Source: Myxocyprinus asiaticus (Eukaryota > Chordata > Actinopteri > Cypriniformes > Catostomidae). From it: a stretch of DNA of 64,000 nt. Positions 24,210-36,340 of the stretch are shown piece after piece. Where the stretch lies: NCBI RefSeq assembly GCF_019703515.2, contig NC_059346.1, forward strand, positions 49,645,501-49,709,500, written 5' to 3'. Below the pieces are notes generated by a model that saw only the letters and a program-made list of their open reading frames with translations, was not told the DNA's origin and searched no databases. Every line of letters starts with the position of its first letter. Position 1 is the stretch's first letter. The position numbers and the translations under genes are program-made.

Positions 24210-25190
24210 ACTATAAGCTGGCAGTTATCAAACCCCTTATCAAGAAACCACAGCTTGATCCTGAAGAGTTGGCTAATTTTGACCAATCTCAAAACTAACC
24301 TTTTATGTCTAAAATACCAGAAAAAGTAGCGTCCTCCCAACTATGTTCATTTTTACAGAGAAATAGTATCTGTAAATAATTTCATTCAGGATATAGGCCC
24401 CATCATAGTACAGAGACTGCATTTATCAGTTACAAATGACTTGCTCGTATCATCTGACCGCAGCTGCATCTCTCTTCCAGTGCTATTAGATTTTAGTGCT
24501 GCCTTCGCCACCATAGATAATGACATTCTCCTGGATAGGCTTAAGAATTATGTTGGCAATTGTGGAATGGCATTAGTATGGTTTAGGTCCTATTTATCCG
24601 ACCACTACCACATTGTTTGTAAAACAATGAATTTTCAGATCAAGTAGAATTAAAGTATGGAGTTCCACAGGGCTCTTCATTAGGTCCTCTGTTTTTCTCT
24701 GTATATGCTTTCCCTGGAAGACATTATAAGGAACCATGGAATTCTTGGAAATTGAGAATTGGGAAATTCCATCAGGTCTCGAGGAAATATAAAACTTAGT
24801 ATTGTTAGCATGAAAAGTGAAAAGAACATTGTTATGCCAACAATACTCGAGATCTGATGAAATTTTCCAATTGTCAAAGTTAGCACAATGTGTCAATGAT
24901 ATCAAAGACTGGATGGCTAGAAATGTCTTTCAACTCAATTCAAAACAGAGGTATTAATTATTGGATCAAAAACCTCTAAAAATAATATGCTAGAATATAA
25001 TTTGTCTCTCGATGGATGTACTGTTACATCATCTTCTACAGTTAATAACGTGGGTGTTATGTTTGATAGCAAACTATCCTTTGACAATCACATTTCCAAT
25101 GTTTGTAGAACAGCATTCCTCCATCTAAGAAATATAAGTTGACACAAGCTCTCTGTTTCTGATGCCGAAAAGCTAATTATTGTGGGGGCC
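24210..25190 (+). mobile_element. L2-type LINE fragment (reverse transcriptase 3' part)
   Basis: This shares its order of sequence with the LINE pieces at 46175-46208, 55952-56003 and 59323-59870. Blocks are: IKKPQLDPEELANF near 24230, SGYRPHHSTETAF near 24390, VLLDFSAAFATIDNDILLDR near 24480, [12 protein letters not shown] near 24655, and a C-terminal NVGVMFDSKLSFDNHISNV near 25060. Numerous stops and frameshifts. The catalytic Asp-Asp region is disturbed by a local inverted duplication at 24740-24881 (see finding). Confidence 0.85.
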
Positions 25191-26984
25191 TAAAACAAAT
25201 AATTTTTAAGGCATGATTTTCAATCATGTTTTTTAATAAAACTGCCCAGTGAGGACTTTAAGACATTACTGCATAATTTTCTGAAAAGCTGCTTTGAAAA
25301 AATTTGTGCTGTGAAATTTGTGATGTATTTCAAGCTTTCTTGTTTTCTTGTGCCACACACACCCGTTGCAATGCGCCGCTCGCTCACACATCGCTGACTG
25401 AAGTGGTGAATGCAGCCTATATTTTTAAATGCAGCCTTTTGCGGATTAGTAATCATACAAGGCCAGAGGGCAATTTCAAACTTTTTTCAATTCATTTTGC
25501 AGCACTGATGAATATCATACCGATGTCTCAGAGGTCAAAAATGACAATTAATTAAATAAATATAACATGTGCTTAGGCATGCCAACCCTTCAAAATTCTG
25601 TGACTATTATTATTTCTGTATTGTGCATTTCAATTCAGAGGATTTTTACAAAGTATGTGGTTTCCCAAAAACTCGTGTCCACTTTTGTCACATCCGTAAT
25701 GCAAGTTAATTTCCCAATCTAAACTGAAAAAAGGTCTGATATCTTGACTTTTAATATCTGATACCTTGACTCTATCTGCAGAGATCTATGATTTTCAAAC
25801 AAATGGTTCGATATACTGGCAATGAGTACTTCATAGATTAAGTTAAATTTCATATTTTCATGTCCGTGATGCTGGAATTTCCGATTGAGAAATTTGTTTA
25901 CCTGGGTAAATTTCACTCTTTAAATTCAATTTTGGTCTGTTCTCACCCAAAACTGGATCGCTTCAGAAGTCATTGATTAAACCTTCTGGAAGTCTTATGG
26001 ATTACTTTTATGGATTTAAAAGCATGATGTTAGGGGTCAACAACTTGAGTCACATTCACTGTATGGAAAAGAGATGCAATGAATGGTGACTGAGACCTCC
26101 GCTGAAATTTTTTTGGTGGCCACCCAAGCGATATTTCGGGCTGCCAAGATATTTACAAATATTTTTCTAATGTTCGCTGCTTTATATGCGCTAAATATGC
26201 TTCTCATCTTTGAATGAAGCCTGTTTTTTGTGCAAGTGTGGTGCGAGTCATCACAGAACCACTGGCGCATGTGATGTGCTCTGCTTTGTCCTACTGTTTC
26301 TGTGGTGTGTACGCGCGTCAGCCAGGCTTCCCTCTATATTGAGGCGCAGACCACAAAACCTATGCGATTCATTTGAATTTTAGTGAGAATTTCCTAGTTT
26401 AAAGCCTTATGGTGGATGACAAATCTCTAAAAACAGTAGACAGCCCCGGCATGCTTAACAGCACTGAGGAGAAAAAGACAACATGCTGCCATGTGCCAAA
26501 ATAAAGGTTTTTCAGATCACACATCATCAACCTAATTAAAATGTATCACAATTTTACAGTGGAAACAGAAACTGTGAAATTTTGGCAAAAATTTTATAGT
26601 TTCATGTTAAATAATCTATTAGATAGAATCCGTTAGATTTGTATTAGAAATGACAAAAGATTATTTGTTATGGAGTAGGAAACAAACAATTTTACTAGCA
26701 CAGTCCCAACTCAGTAAAGTACTTTACTTATAAGCACAGTCAAAATACTATAACTAGTCCCATTGAAATAAAGTGTTAATCAAATTAAGTTTAGTTTGAT
26801 TTTACATAGCACCTTAAGGTAAAACAATCAAAGGATGTCCTATTCAAAAGGTTCCAGGTGCTTAGATGATGAAAAATATCTTGTATCAAATGAATGAAAT
26901 TAAGTAGTTATGTTACATAATAATTAATTACAGTTATGTAATAAACCAACTTTGAGCATGTGGCAGACCGTATTAGTCAGCAAC
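25191..26984. other. Non-coding stretch, one dispersed repeat
   Basis: 26160-26290 is a diverged copy of the repeat at 4189-4290. The rest has no recognised gene, exon or element end. Confidence 0.5.
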
Positions 26985-27100
26985 CACTGAAGACCATTTT
27001 TGACCCAGAAAAAACCCTGCATTCTCTTTTGGTTTTCCACGGAAGAAAGAAAGTCATACAGATTCTGAACAACATGAGGGTGATTAAATAAAGAAAGTAT
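26985..27100 (-). repeat. TTAA-type MITE core fragment, minus orientation
   Basis: TTCCACGGAAGAAAGAAAGT followed by CATACAGATTCTGAACAACA and TGAGGGTGATTAAATA is the inverse of the core of the fish repeat seen at 9531, 28560 and 42652. Its termini are not visible. Confidence 0.65.
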
Positions 27101-28559
27101 TTAGCAAAGACAGATCTCAAACAAATCTGCTCAGCACTTCTCCAACTTTCAGCCCTTTTTTTTTTTTTATCTCTCTGGCACTGATGAATCAAATAAACTA
27201 AACTATTTGTTTCATTGGCATGAGAGATCCAGCCTCTGGGCAGTCCTTATTCCCAGGATTTCTGAGCACATCAATCCAATCACACACTCAGAAAGGATTT
27301 AGACACCAGGAGATTTCAAGGCCTGCCCTATCCATTACACAGCATGCCTTTTAATTTGCATTTGCACTGGCAGCACTATAACTCTGACTGAAGTGATATT
27401 TCTTATGACTTCTTGCCAAGCAGAATTATTGGCTTTGAATCACACTGGTTTCAGTTTGTGTTCCATTTCAGCACAGTATATTATGGCAAGTTTAGAGCAG
27501 ACATTGCCGCTGATATAGGACTGCACTAATCTCTGCAAAGCAGCTCTTTCTGGAAAAAAACAGAAAGAAAATGTGATGTATTTAGTGTGGAATGGCACTG
27601 AATTTATGTCTGAATGCCTAGCAAAGAGCTGGATGAAACTGCCAACAATTTTTATAATGATAGAAACATAAAAGTGTTTGAGAAAACTTAGTTCTTTGAA
27701 TACACAACAGATGCTTTTCCATGACACATTTGCTGTTTTGAACCTACTCTGTGGAACTGTGCTAAGCTTTATGACATGGCAATAATGTTACACTTCACTA
27801 TCCACGGAAACTGCCTTAGTTGGATCATTTTTTTGTGCTTAGAGGTATATTACATCTGGATTTGTCAGATAATAATTTGCATTGCTTTAGTATCTCACTA
27901 TCCATTAAGTAAAGCAAGGCCTATCAACGGAACAGAAATATACAGTTGAGGTGACTCCTGCAATGTCCATCTATGGGATTTTTTACAAGTTTTAAAATTC
28001 ACTAGGCAAAATTAAAAGTATGACCATTCAGAATATTAATAGTACACCTCTCTTTATTAAGCTACATGATTTAAGATAGTATTCATGTCCGCACAGGGTA
28101 CTCAATTTCAAAGTTGGTGCCACCTTATACTTGCCTTAGCAAGCACAATTATTTGATAATATGAAGTTCATAATGTTTTAAAAGCACTAGAGCTCCTGAA
28201 GCAATAAAGGCCTGACTTATGAAAGTAAACCTCTGACTAGAGCTGTGTGGGCTGAACTTTGATAATATATTCTGAGTAGGATCTCAATAATCATCCTTGT
28301 GATTTCTTGACACATGACAGGCGAACATAAATCTGAGGGAGGGATAAATTATTTGTTGTATAGAAACGTTGTTTCTATACAACATTCAATTCCAATACAC
28401 CTCTGCCTACCTATGTCAGTATTCCCTTTAGAAAAACAAAGACAAGTTAAAAAGAAAGGGAAACAGATGAAAGGACTGGCCTTGATGTGTATGATGTACA
28501 TACGAAAGAGCCCTTGCAATTCAACACCATTTAAATGCCTACTACTTTATCAATTAATA
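27101..28559. other. Non-coding stretch, nothing recognised
   Basis: No repeats, exons or domain-bearing frames were recognised. The unusually non-repetitive portion 27200-27600 could be ordinary unique intron sequence. Confidence 0.4.
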
Positions 28560-28652
28560 CAGTTAGTTGCATTTTCTCACCCAAAAATAAAATTATTTAA
28601 TCATCTACTCACCCTCATGTCATTCCAAACCCATATAACTTTCTTGGAACAC

Positions 28653-29769
28653 TAGGCCTGTCGCAATTATGAAATAATCACCTGATCATGATTATTTGAA
28701 CTAAGCATGATTATTTGAGATAACTACGATTATTGTGCACTTCAAATTCCAATTACATTATTCTGTCCAAATAAGGGAATTGTAAACTAATATAAAAATG
28801 CCATTTACAGCACTTTTGTGGCTCATTTTTCGGTGTTATTGCATTATGTGAGCACTCCAAATGAACAACTATCTCACTCACTCACACCACAGACCGCACT
28901 CATAAAGAGTGCATGAAGATTAACCACTTAATCATGTATACACATATAATATTATACAATACAATATAATTATGGCTGTCGATTTAATGCTTTAATTCAG
29001 TGTGATTAATCATACAAAAAAATTATGTGCTAAAATATTTACATGGCTCATTCATGTCCCCAGACCATAATAAGGAATATTCCTACAATCGAAGCAATTC
29101 AAGCTTGAAGTATCACCTGTTTCAACAGGGAGCAGTTATCAAAACTCTAGCTGTATAAGCAACAAGACTTGCTTGACACTAGTGACAACACAAGATGAGG
29201 ACACATTCTTGCATTTAAACAGCTGTGCGGAGCGCAATTGCACGGATCTCAAGATGTATTTTCTTAAGTTTCAAAATATGTTTAACTTGACACAGTGACC
29301 TAAAAACACTGCGTTTATGATGCGATACAACCAAACTGAGACGCTCAAAAAGCATCCATCTTATGCATGTAATAAACAATATATTACCTTATAAAGCCAC
29401 TTTTTGTAGTGTCTTATCAATGCTTTTTAGTCTGCCACAATAATGTAATGCATTTAATGTATCGGAATTATTATATAATATCTATATTCTATTTATTATT
29501 ATTTGAATATAACTATTTATAATTATTTAATAGGCCTTTCTCAGCAAATATTGATATATGCGATTAATCCGATTTATTAATCAGCATATCATGTAATTTT
29601 TTTTTTTTTTTTTTTACATTTTACAGCCCTAAATATAATATATGACAATTTGCATGAAAATTAATCGTAATAACCATGAAAGCCCTAAAACTGAAAGTTA
29701 ATCGTCATAATCACAATTATTTGTATGACAGTTATTCATCAGCCAAATTCTATAATCATGACAGCCCTA
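28653..29769. mobile_element. Non-autonomous hAT element (outer), 8-bp TSD
   Basis: The left terminus TAGGCCTGTCGCAATTATGA and the right terminus, read inverted as TAGGGCTGTCATGATTATAG, are terminal inverted repeats. An exact 8-bp target duplication, TGGAACAC, lies at 28645-28652 and 29770-29777, as expected for hAT. The element is 1117 bp including a second insertion, about 450 bp without it. No transposase frame. Confidence 0.9.
28971..29631. mobile_element. Non-autonomous hAT element (inner), 8-bp TSD
   Basis: It begins TATGGCTGTCGATTTAATGC and ends TTTTACAGCCCTA, inverted as TAGGGCTGTAAAATG. It is flanked by the exact octamer AATATAAT at 28963-28970 and 29632-29639. It is 661 bp and lies wholly within the outer hAT. 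It has no protein, and was inserted after the outer element. Confidence 0.9.
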
Positions 29770-30365
29770 TGGAACACAAAAGGAGACAATTTAAAGGATT
29801 TTCTCTTTGCTGTGTTGGTACAATATCAGTTGATAGTGACTCTCTTTAGAGCTTAAAAAAGCACCCAAAAGTTTCTTAAAAGTAGTCAGTATGATTTGTG
29901 CATCATATTCCAAGTCTTCTAAAATCATACGATCACTTTGTATGATGAACAAACTGAAACTATCATTGTTACTGACTCTAAAATTAAATCAAATCATTGC
30001 TCAACTCCTGTAAACAGAGCACAAATCAAATATGGTGACACATCAATAACATCAAAACTCACTGGTTCTTGCACTTCTCATGACCAAACAGTATGAGGTC
30101 ATGACACAAGGTCTGATGTTATTGTCGTGGAAAAACACTTGGAATATGATGCACGAGTCACATGAACTACTTATGACACTTTTGGGTCCTTTTTTAAACT
30201 TTAAAGTGAGGCACTGTCCACTGCTAAGAAATTAGTGATCACAACATTCTTTGAAAAATATCTTCTTTTTAAGTTAAGCATAAGAAAGGCATATGGGTTT
30301 GCAATGACATGCATGTGAGTAAATAATGAAACATTTTTTATTTCGGCGTGAACTTTTCTTTTAAG

Positions 30366-33300
30366 CAATGTCACACAAGCAAGAGTGTTGTTGTACTGAA
30401 TGTAAGCACGGCTGTGATTTGACTGTAGGCCAGTAAGTTTGGCATCTTATTTGATTTATTTATTAATTCTCTGCCCATGAAAATTGTTTCAGTAGAAGCC
30501 AAAGCATCGCCAAGAATATACAAGCAATTATACTGTATGAGTGGAGTAGAGTCATAGTAATCCCTGCGTTGTGTAGTCACTCCACTCCAGCTCCATGAAT
30601 TGTAAGGTGCCCATTTTCAAGAGTCATTACAGTAGTAATTCTGACTTGCTGTACAGTGAGGATGTAGAGGACAAGATACTTCAAACTGATGTAAAAATGA
30701 TATATCTCTATTTTACTTTTTATCATATTTCTGTGTGTAATGCTTTCATTGTTTAATGGTTGCCAGTATTTCACAATGATCTTTGATGGTGACAAAATAA
30801 TAATTCATAACGGTTTTCAATTTAAATAAATGTTAGCATTTCACAATTAATGTAATCTGAATGTAATTTTACAGTGTGGGCCATTAACATATAACTGTAT
30901 CATACAACTTGTAAAAGTGTGGCAAGGGGCACTTTAAAAATAATTAACGGGTATTGGATCTTTATCGGCTGTTGACAGTGTTAAGATCAGTATCGGCCTC
31001 AAATTTCCTTATCGTTGCATCACTAGTCAAAAATAGCAGAAATATGCTATTATATATGCTAATATAATTTTTTTAAATAGGTATAGAGTTGCTTTTACAT
31101 CATGTGGTTTAGTCTCGGATCACACTGTAAAACTCTCTCCTGTGTTGGTAATCTATTTCCTGTTGATGAAAGAGCATCTCAAACAGAACTGCTTCTGAGT
31201 TCATCCTCCTGGGACAGGTTCAGCAGGGCTTTAGCTGTCTGTGTTTATTGTGCTTGTTTGTTTAACCTGAGGGGGCAGGGGCTGCTCTAGCGGAAGTGCT
31301 GCATAACACTGACTGTCTCTGATAAAGCCACAGGTCCTGGGAAGCAAACTGAAGGTGATCTGATAGCAGCTCACAGGCCAAACGGATGGATGCGGGATTG
31401 ATGCAGGGTATGCTCAGTGGGCCTCATGTTTTTTCCAATAAGACAAGTTTAAACTAACATTAATTCCCACCAAGAAAGTGGCTAAAGTTCATCCAGGCAA
31501 GTTTTTGTTTGAATGTTTCTTGCATTTTCTAGCAAACTATTGTTTTTGTTAGTGTAAATTCAGATTTCAAAAATCCTACATAACCTCAAGGTATAGGGCA
31601 TCAACTCTGAATTTAATATAATAATTTTTAAATTTAATTGTAAAATTAGCTATTATTAATTGTGTAAATGTGTTGTTTTGCACCACTAACAACATAAATT
31701 GAAACAGCAAAAATGACCAGATTTTTTTTGTTGGTGATTGCCCATACAAAACTTGCCATGACGATGCTAGGTTGTTGTGGGAAATTGCTTACTGGCCCAA
31801 GTCTCTACAATATCCTGCTCCCTAGATATGGCTGTGGTCCCTCTTTAAGTCTAAGGGATTGCTTTCCCCTGTTTTATCATCCACTGAGTTAAAATCATAA
31901 GTCTGATGGCTTAGAAAAGTAATAGCACATCTATCACATCTTTTGAAAAATCCCTAACCCCAAGTATAAGCAATAGTAATAGCGTTGCTAGCCTTAAGCT
32001 TAATTTATACAATGGAAGAAGCCAAACTAAAGCATCTTAGGCAAACGAAGCCTGCATTTATACTACGCATGGTGTTGTTGAAAAATTAATTTGTTGAGGG
32101 TGACATCATGGAAGATTGTCAACTCTTCCGGTGCTTAGTGTATACTGTTCCGGCTGCGGAAGTAATGTAAATAATGCACGCTTTTTTGAATGTTTCCTGC
32201 TTGTTGTCATACTTAGACTGCATTCCAAATGGGATAAATCACCCTCTGAAGGGCACTTTGAAGGGAGAACAATCATGATAGTCATGCTGTAAGATCCCTT
32301 CAAACTGAATTTTTCTGAATGAGTTCTGAATGACACTTATTTTTGTGCCCCACATCTTTTAGTCTTTCAAAGCTCTCACAGTGAATGGTAAAGCCTTCGA
32401 AGGGAATAGGGCATAGGGATCATCACTTCTAAATGGAACACACCCTCATTCAAAACAACAGTGGGAGGCAGGGCCGGCCCTAGTATTTTGGGGGCCCTAA
32501 GCAGATTTTCAAAATGGGGCCTCCTTTACCATTACACCTATCCAAACACACCCAACATCAATAACTAAGCAAGTACAAAAAAGAAAGAAAAAAAAGTTTT
32601 TTAAACAACCAAACATCACGCACAAATTAATAAATATATTTAATGAAGTTGTGCAAATTAATAAAAAAGAATTAAATTACCAAATTAAGGTATGGTAGGC
32701 TACAGTAGATGATATTTACACTTGCTGTAAATAGTGGTATATGCTGTTTGCACACTGGTTTAAAATAAAACTGTATATAATCTAACAATATCAATGTATG
32801 TAGTATAAGTATTGCTATTCATATTATTTTGACAGTTCTGGGTTATAAACATGCCACTACCAGAAATGCTTCAGGGCCAGACATATGCAGTAGCGTTCTA
32901 ATTCCTTTGTTATTGTTTATGTCCTTGAAATGGTCTATATTAAGTGTATGTTCATGATTTTATGATGAAAGTTTAACTAGTAGTACATTATTTTTCTACA
33001 CGCCTTTTTCGTCAGGGAGGTACATTACGCAAGCTAGCTCATTAAAACTCATAATATATCAATATATTACTTGTATAATATTTTGTCAATAAATGTCCTT
33101 TTTAGCTGGGAACTTTTACCTTTCTGTGCGAAATGGCCTTTTAAGCTGGGAACTTTTAACTTTCTGTGTGTTCGTGTCCAGTGGCATACACAACCCCTCA
33201 GTAAATGATGGTAAACCTTTTGTCTTTTACTCTTTGCATTCACTTTTGTGATATGTTTTTCCTGTGCTTCAACAGAGTAAAAACCAGGGTGAAAAAACAG

Positions 33301-33787
33301 GACTTAAAAACTGGAATATATGTTCGTACTTCATAGCGCACTCGCTCCAATGTGTACCTCTCACACTGTCATTACGTACATTCTGATCCTGATTTAGCAG
33401 CACCACAGTGGAAAAAGAAACCGTAACATTCCAACTGGCCCAGATCAGCACGGTTTCGCATCAAGAACCATTCGGCCCGAATGTGGATAAGTAACTTTAG
33501 ATTCTCATTTAACTAAATAGGAGAAAGTATTTTAGCATAAAAAAAACACACACTTCCCCTTGAAATACTAACTTAACTCAATTACCGCTTGACAGCAAGT
33601 ACAATGTGAGCAGCCACAGTCACTGAATGGCATCTAAGCAAGTTCTCAATACATTCCTGACTCCCTGAATTAACATCTCTATTACACTCCTGATACGAAG
33701 TCAGAAACTTAGCTCTAGTTGTGGTGTGGAACACAAGGCTTTCCAGAATACCATGAACTACGGCCTGAGGCTAATAACTGATCTCTC
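30366..33787. other. Non-coding stretch with scattered repeat debris
   Basis: 30960-31025 (TCAGTATCGGCCTC, TTATCGTTGCATCACTAGT) looks like the end of a decayed hAT element. 31790-31990 is related to 41960-42150 (CCCTAGATATGGCT, GTCC, TCCCTAACCC, AGTAATAG). 32468-32515 (CAGGGCCGGCCCTAGTATTT, then GGGGGCCCTAAGC) resembles a transposon terminus. The region 31120-31390 appears non-repetitive and has no convincing exon. Confidence 0.4.
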
Positions 33788-34069
33788 TTAAAGAGCACCT
33801 ATTATGGTTTTTCAAATATTACCTTTCATGAAGTGTGTTATATAGATGTTCGTGAATGTAAAAAAGTCTGCAAAGTTTCACGACAAATGGAGTTATTGAC
33901 TCCCAAAAGAAGGAACAGATTTTGAACACCTGAAACGTCATGGTTACTTGTGTAACCTCTGTTCCCTGATGGAGGGAACGAGACGTTGTGTCAATGTAGT
34001 GACACTAGGGGTCACTCTTGGGAGCCCGAGACACCTCTGGTCTTTGATAAAATGCCAATGAAAATTGGG

Positions 34070-34120
34070 GAGTGGTATTTGCATGCCACTCCCCCGGACA
34101 TACGGGTATAAAAGGAGCTG
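34070..34120. promoter_or_regulatory. TATA-containing DIRS terminal repeat (putative promoter)
   Basis: GGGTATAAAAGGAGCTGG lies inside the left terminal repeat of copy C, and its counterparts occur in every B/C/D terminal repeat (17638, 39290 inverted, 46960 degenerate, 51215 inverted). Because the repeats are inverted, each element carries a TATA box pointing inwards from both ends. Promoter activity is inference. Confidence 0.5.
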
Positions 34121-34210
34121 GTATGCAACCACTCATTCAGGTTTTATGCTGAGGAGCCGATATAAGGTCCGGCCATTTCAGCGGGTAGTTCAGCGTTGTG
34201 GCAGGAGGGA

Positions 34211-34310
34211 CACAACGTCTTGTTCCCTCCATCAGGGAACGGAGGTTACACGAGTAACTATGACATTCCCTATCTGTCACTCACTCGATGTTGTGTCGAT
34301 GTAGTGACAC
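34211..34310. repeat. Internal complementary region of DIRS copy C
   Basis: 34211-34262 is the inverse of the left outer end (GTTCCCTCCATCAGGGAACG, then GTTACACGAGTAAC). 34263-34310 is the inverse of the right outer end (CATTCCCTATCTGTCACTCA). The two meet at 34262/34263, which is the expected circle junction. In the DIRS replication model this region templates completion of the ends. Confidence 0.9.
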
Positions 34311-35039
34311 TAGGGGTCCCTATACGAAACGCCACAATTGGCTGAACTGTGTTACGTGAACTGCCGGTGTGTGGTGGGCAGACTACTGTGTGCCTCATAG
34401 CCAGCACACCAGGTCGACACGTAACCTCCCCCAACATAGTTATGAGTGTTGAACGGCCCTTTTTGGGGACAAGTCGACTACCCAAGAGATAGAGACAGGC
34501 TTAACCCAGTCGTGGCCTCTTTTCCCTTTCTATTTTTTCCACTCCCTAAAAAAGAAGGGGGATTATCTGACTGGGCCGCCAGGTCAAGTCGGGGAGTGTC
34601 CCTCCCAAGGGGAAGACACAGCAGAGACACAGGATATTTAAGTGGAAGGATACGTCACATGGTCTTTCCAACCATGTGGAGAGACTTCAAGGTAGATCCT
34701 GCCCAATGGGGGAGGAGTTACTACAAACATGGAGACTGGGGCAGAAGGGCTCTGCCCAAGGAAGACACAGTTTGCCAACAGGGAAATGAATTAGCGGAAG
34801 ATATATATTGCATGGGGTTAGCCTTACAGGGAACTGCCACATGCGGAGCACCTACCCCAGAACAGGACTCTTATTTAGCACGTGTACTGGGCCGGCAGCA
34901 AATCTCTCCGAAAACCCGACTGCCACAGGGCTCAGAGGAAGTCAACCAGAGAAAAAACTAGTGAACACTACTGGGAATTAATGGCGCACATCTTCAGCTC
35001 AAAAGGAGGTGGAAGGCGCTATGTGCAAGCGATACACCT

Positions 35040-35420
35040 GGCCGGCTATCCCTAGCTTGTGTTGTGTGCCACTACCTGGGACGAATCCGGTTCCACCCAG
35101 AGGTTGTAGAACCTTGCAAAGGTGTTGGGTGTTGCCCAGCCCGCTGCTCTGCAAATGTCTGTTAGAGAGGCACCTCTGGCCAGGGCCCAGGAAGCCGCTA
35201 CACCCCTGGTAGAATGGGCTCAAAACCCTACCAGGGGCGGCATGTCCTGGGCGAGATATGCCATAGTTATGGCGTCAATGAGCCAGTGGGCGATCCTCTG
35301 CTTGGAGACAGTGCTTCCTTTCCGCTGTGCACCAAAGCAGACAAAGAGCTGCTCAGAGATTCTAAAGCTCTGCGTGCGATCCAAATAGATGCGTAAAGCG
35401 CACACCGGACACAGCAAGGG
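35040..35420 (-). pseudogene. DIRS copy C tyrosine recombinase, C-terminal half only
   Basis: The left-reading frame at 35220-35417 gives PVCALRIYLDRTQSF and SKQRIAHWLIDAITMAYLAQ. It continues, with the frame changed near 35230, into AHSTRGVAASWALARGASLT and a TFARFYNLWVEP end. The H-x-x-R box and the catalytic Tyr are therefore present. The N-terminal half, with the first catalytic Arg, is missing: near 35420 the sequence jumps from the linker end (WNLHVWPLD) straight to this half. Copies B and D have about 0.7 kb here. Confidence 0.85.
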
Positions 35421-35429
35421 TCCAGGGGC

Positions 35430-36340
35430 CAGACATGGAGATTCCAGAGGTCTGGTCGCGGGTGCCAGAGGGTGCCCCGTCCCTGAGAAAGAAGGTCCTT
35501 CCTCAGGAGAATTCGGCAGGGGGGAGCTGTCGCGAGGAGCGTGAGGTCATAGAACCATGTCTGGGTGGGCCAGTAGGGTGCTACCAGGACGACCTGCTCC
35601 TCGTCCTCCCTGACCTTGTACAGGGTCTGTGCAAGCAGGCTCACTGGGGGAAACGCATATTTGTGTAGGCCAGGGGACCAGCTGTGTGCCAGCACATCTA
35701 TGCCGAGGGAAGCCTTGGTGAGGGCGTACCAGAGCGGGCAGTGGGAGGATTCTTGGGAGGCAAACAGGTCTGCCTGTGCCCGTCCGAATTGACTCCAAAT
35801 CAGCTGGACCACCTGAGGGTGGAGTCTCCACTCTCCCCTGAGGGTAACCTGCCGTGACAGCACGTCCGCTGTAGTGTTGAAGTTGCCCGGGATGTGAGTG
35901 GCTCGCAGCGACTTGAAGTGCTGCTGACTCCAGATGAGGAGACGGCGGGCGAGTTGTGACATACAACGAGAGCGCAAACCGCCTTGGTGGTTGACATATG
36001 CTACCGTTGCCGTGTTGTCTGTCCGAACACGTGCTTACCCTGGATCAACGGCCAGAACCTCCGCAGGGTGAGCAGAATTGCCAACAACTCGAGGCAGTTG
36101 ATGTGCCAATGCAGTTGCAGACCTGTCCAGAGGCCGGCGGCTACGTGCCCATTGCAAACAGCAGCCCAGCCCGTTTTGGAGGCATCTGTCGTGACCACGA
36201 CGTGCCTGGAGACCAGTTCTAGAGGAACACCTGCCCGTAGAAACGAGAGGTCGGTCCAAGGGCTGAAAAGATGGTGACAGACCAGTGTGATGACCACGCG
36301 ATGTGTTCCGTGGCACCATGCCCATCTCGGGACTCGAGTC
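35430..36340 (-). pseudogene. DIRS copy C RNase H and linker (broken)
   Basis: RNase H starts VVVTTDASKTGWAAVCNGHV near 36190, with HINCLELLAILLTLRRFWPL near 36090. The next catalytic site, normally TDN, is shifted out of frame (KHVFGQTTRQR). The linker at 35435-35977 carries RATHIPGNFNTTADVLSRQV and QTLYKVREDEEQVVLVAPYW, followed by the deletion junction near 35420. Confidence 0.85.

Larger units (their letters stand above)
28560..30365. mobile_element. TTAA-type MITE, interrupted by nested hAT elements
   Basis: The left end region (CTCACCCAAAAATAAAATTA, then CTACTCACCCTCATGTCATT) and the right end, read inverted (TTTACTCACATGCATGTCAT near 30300-30325), form long terminal inverted repeats. 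An internal palindrome pairs 29905-29925 (GCATCATATTCCAAGTCTTC) with 30134-30155. After removing the insertion at 28653-29777 the left and right parts join cleanly at GGAACAC. Same family as 9531-10058. No protein. Confidence 0.75.

Noticed and set aside
26400..28300. Possible conserved host exons in the less repetitive stretch.
   Set aside because: No open frame with splice sites and a recognisable domain was found.
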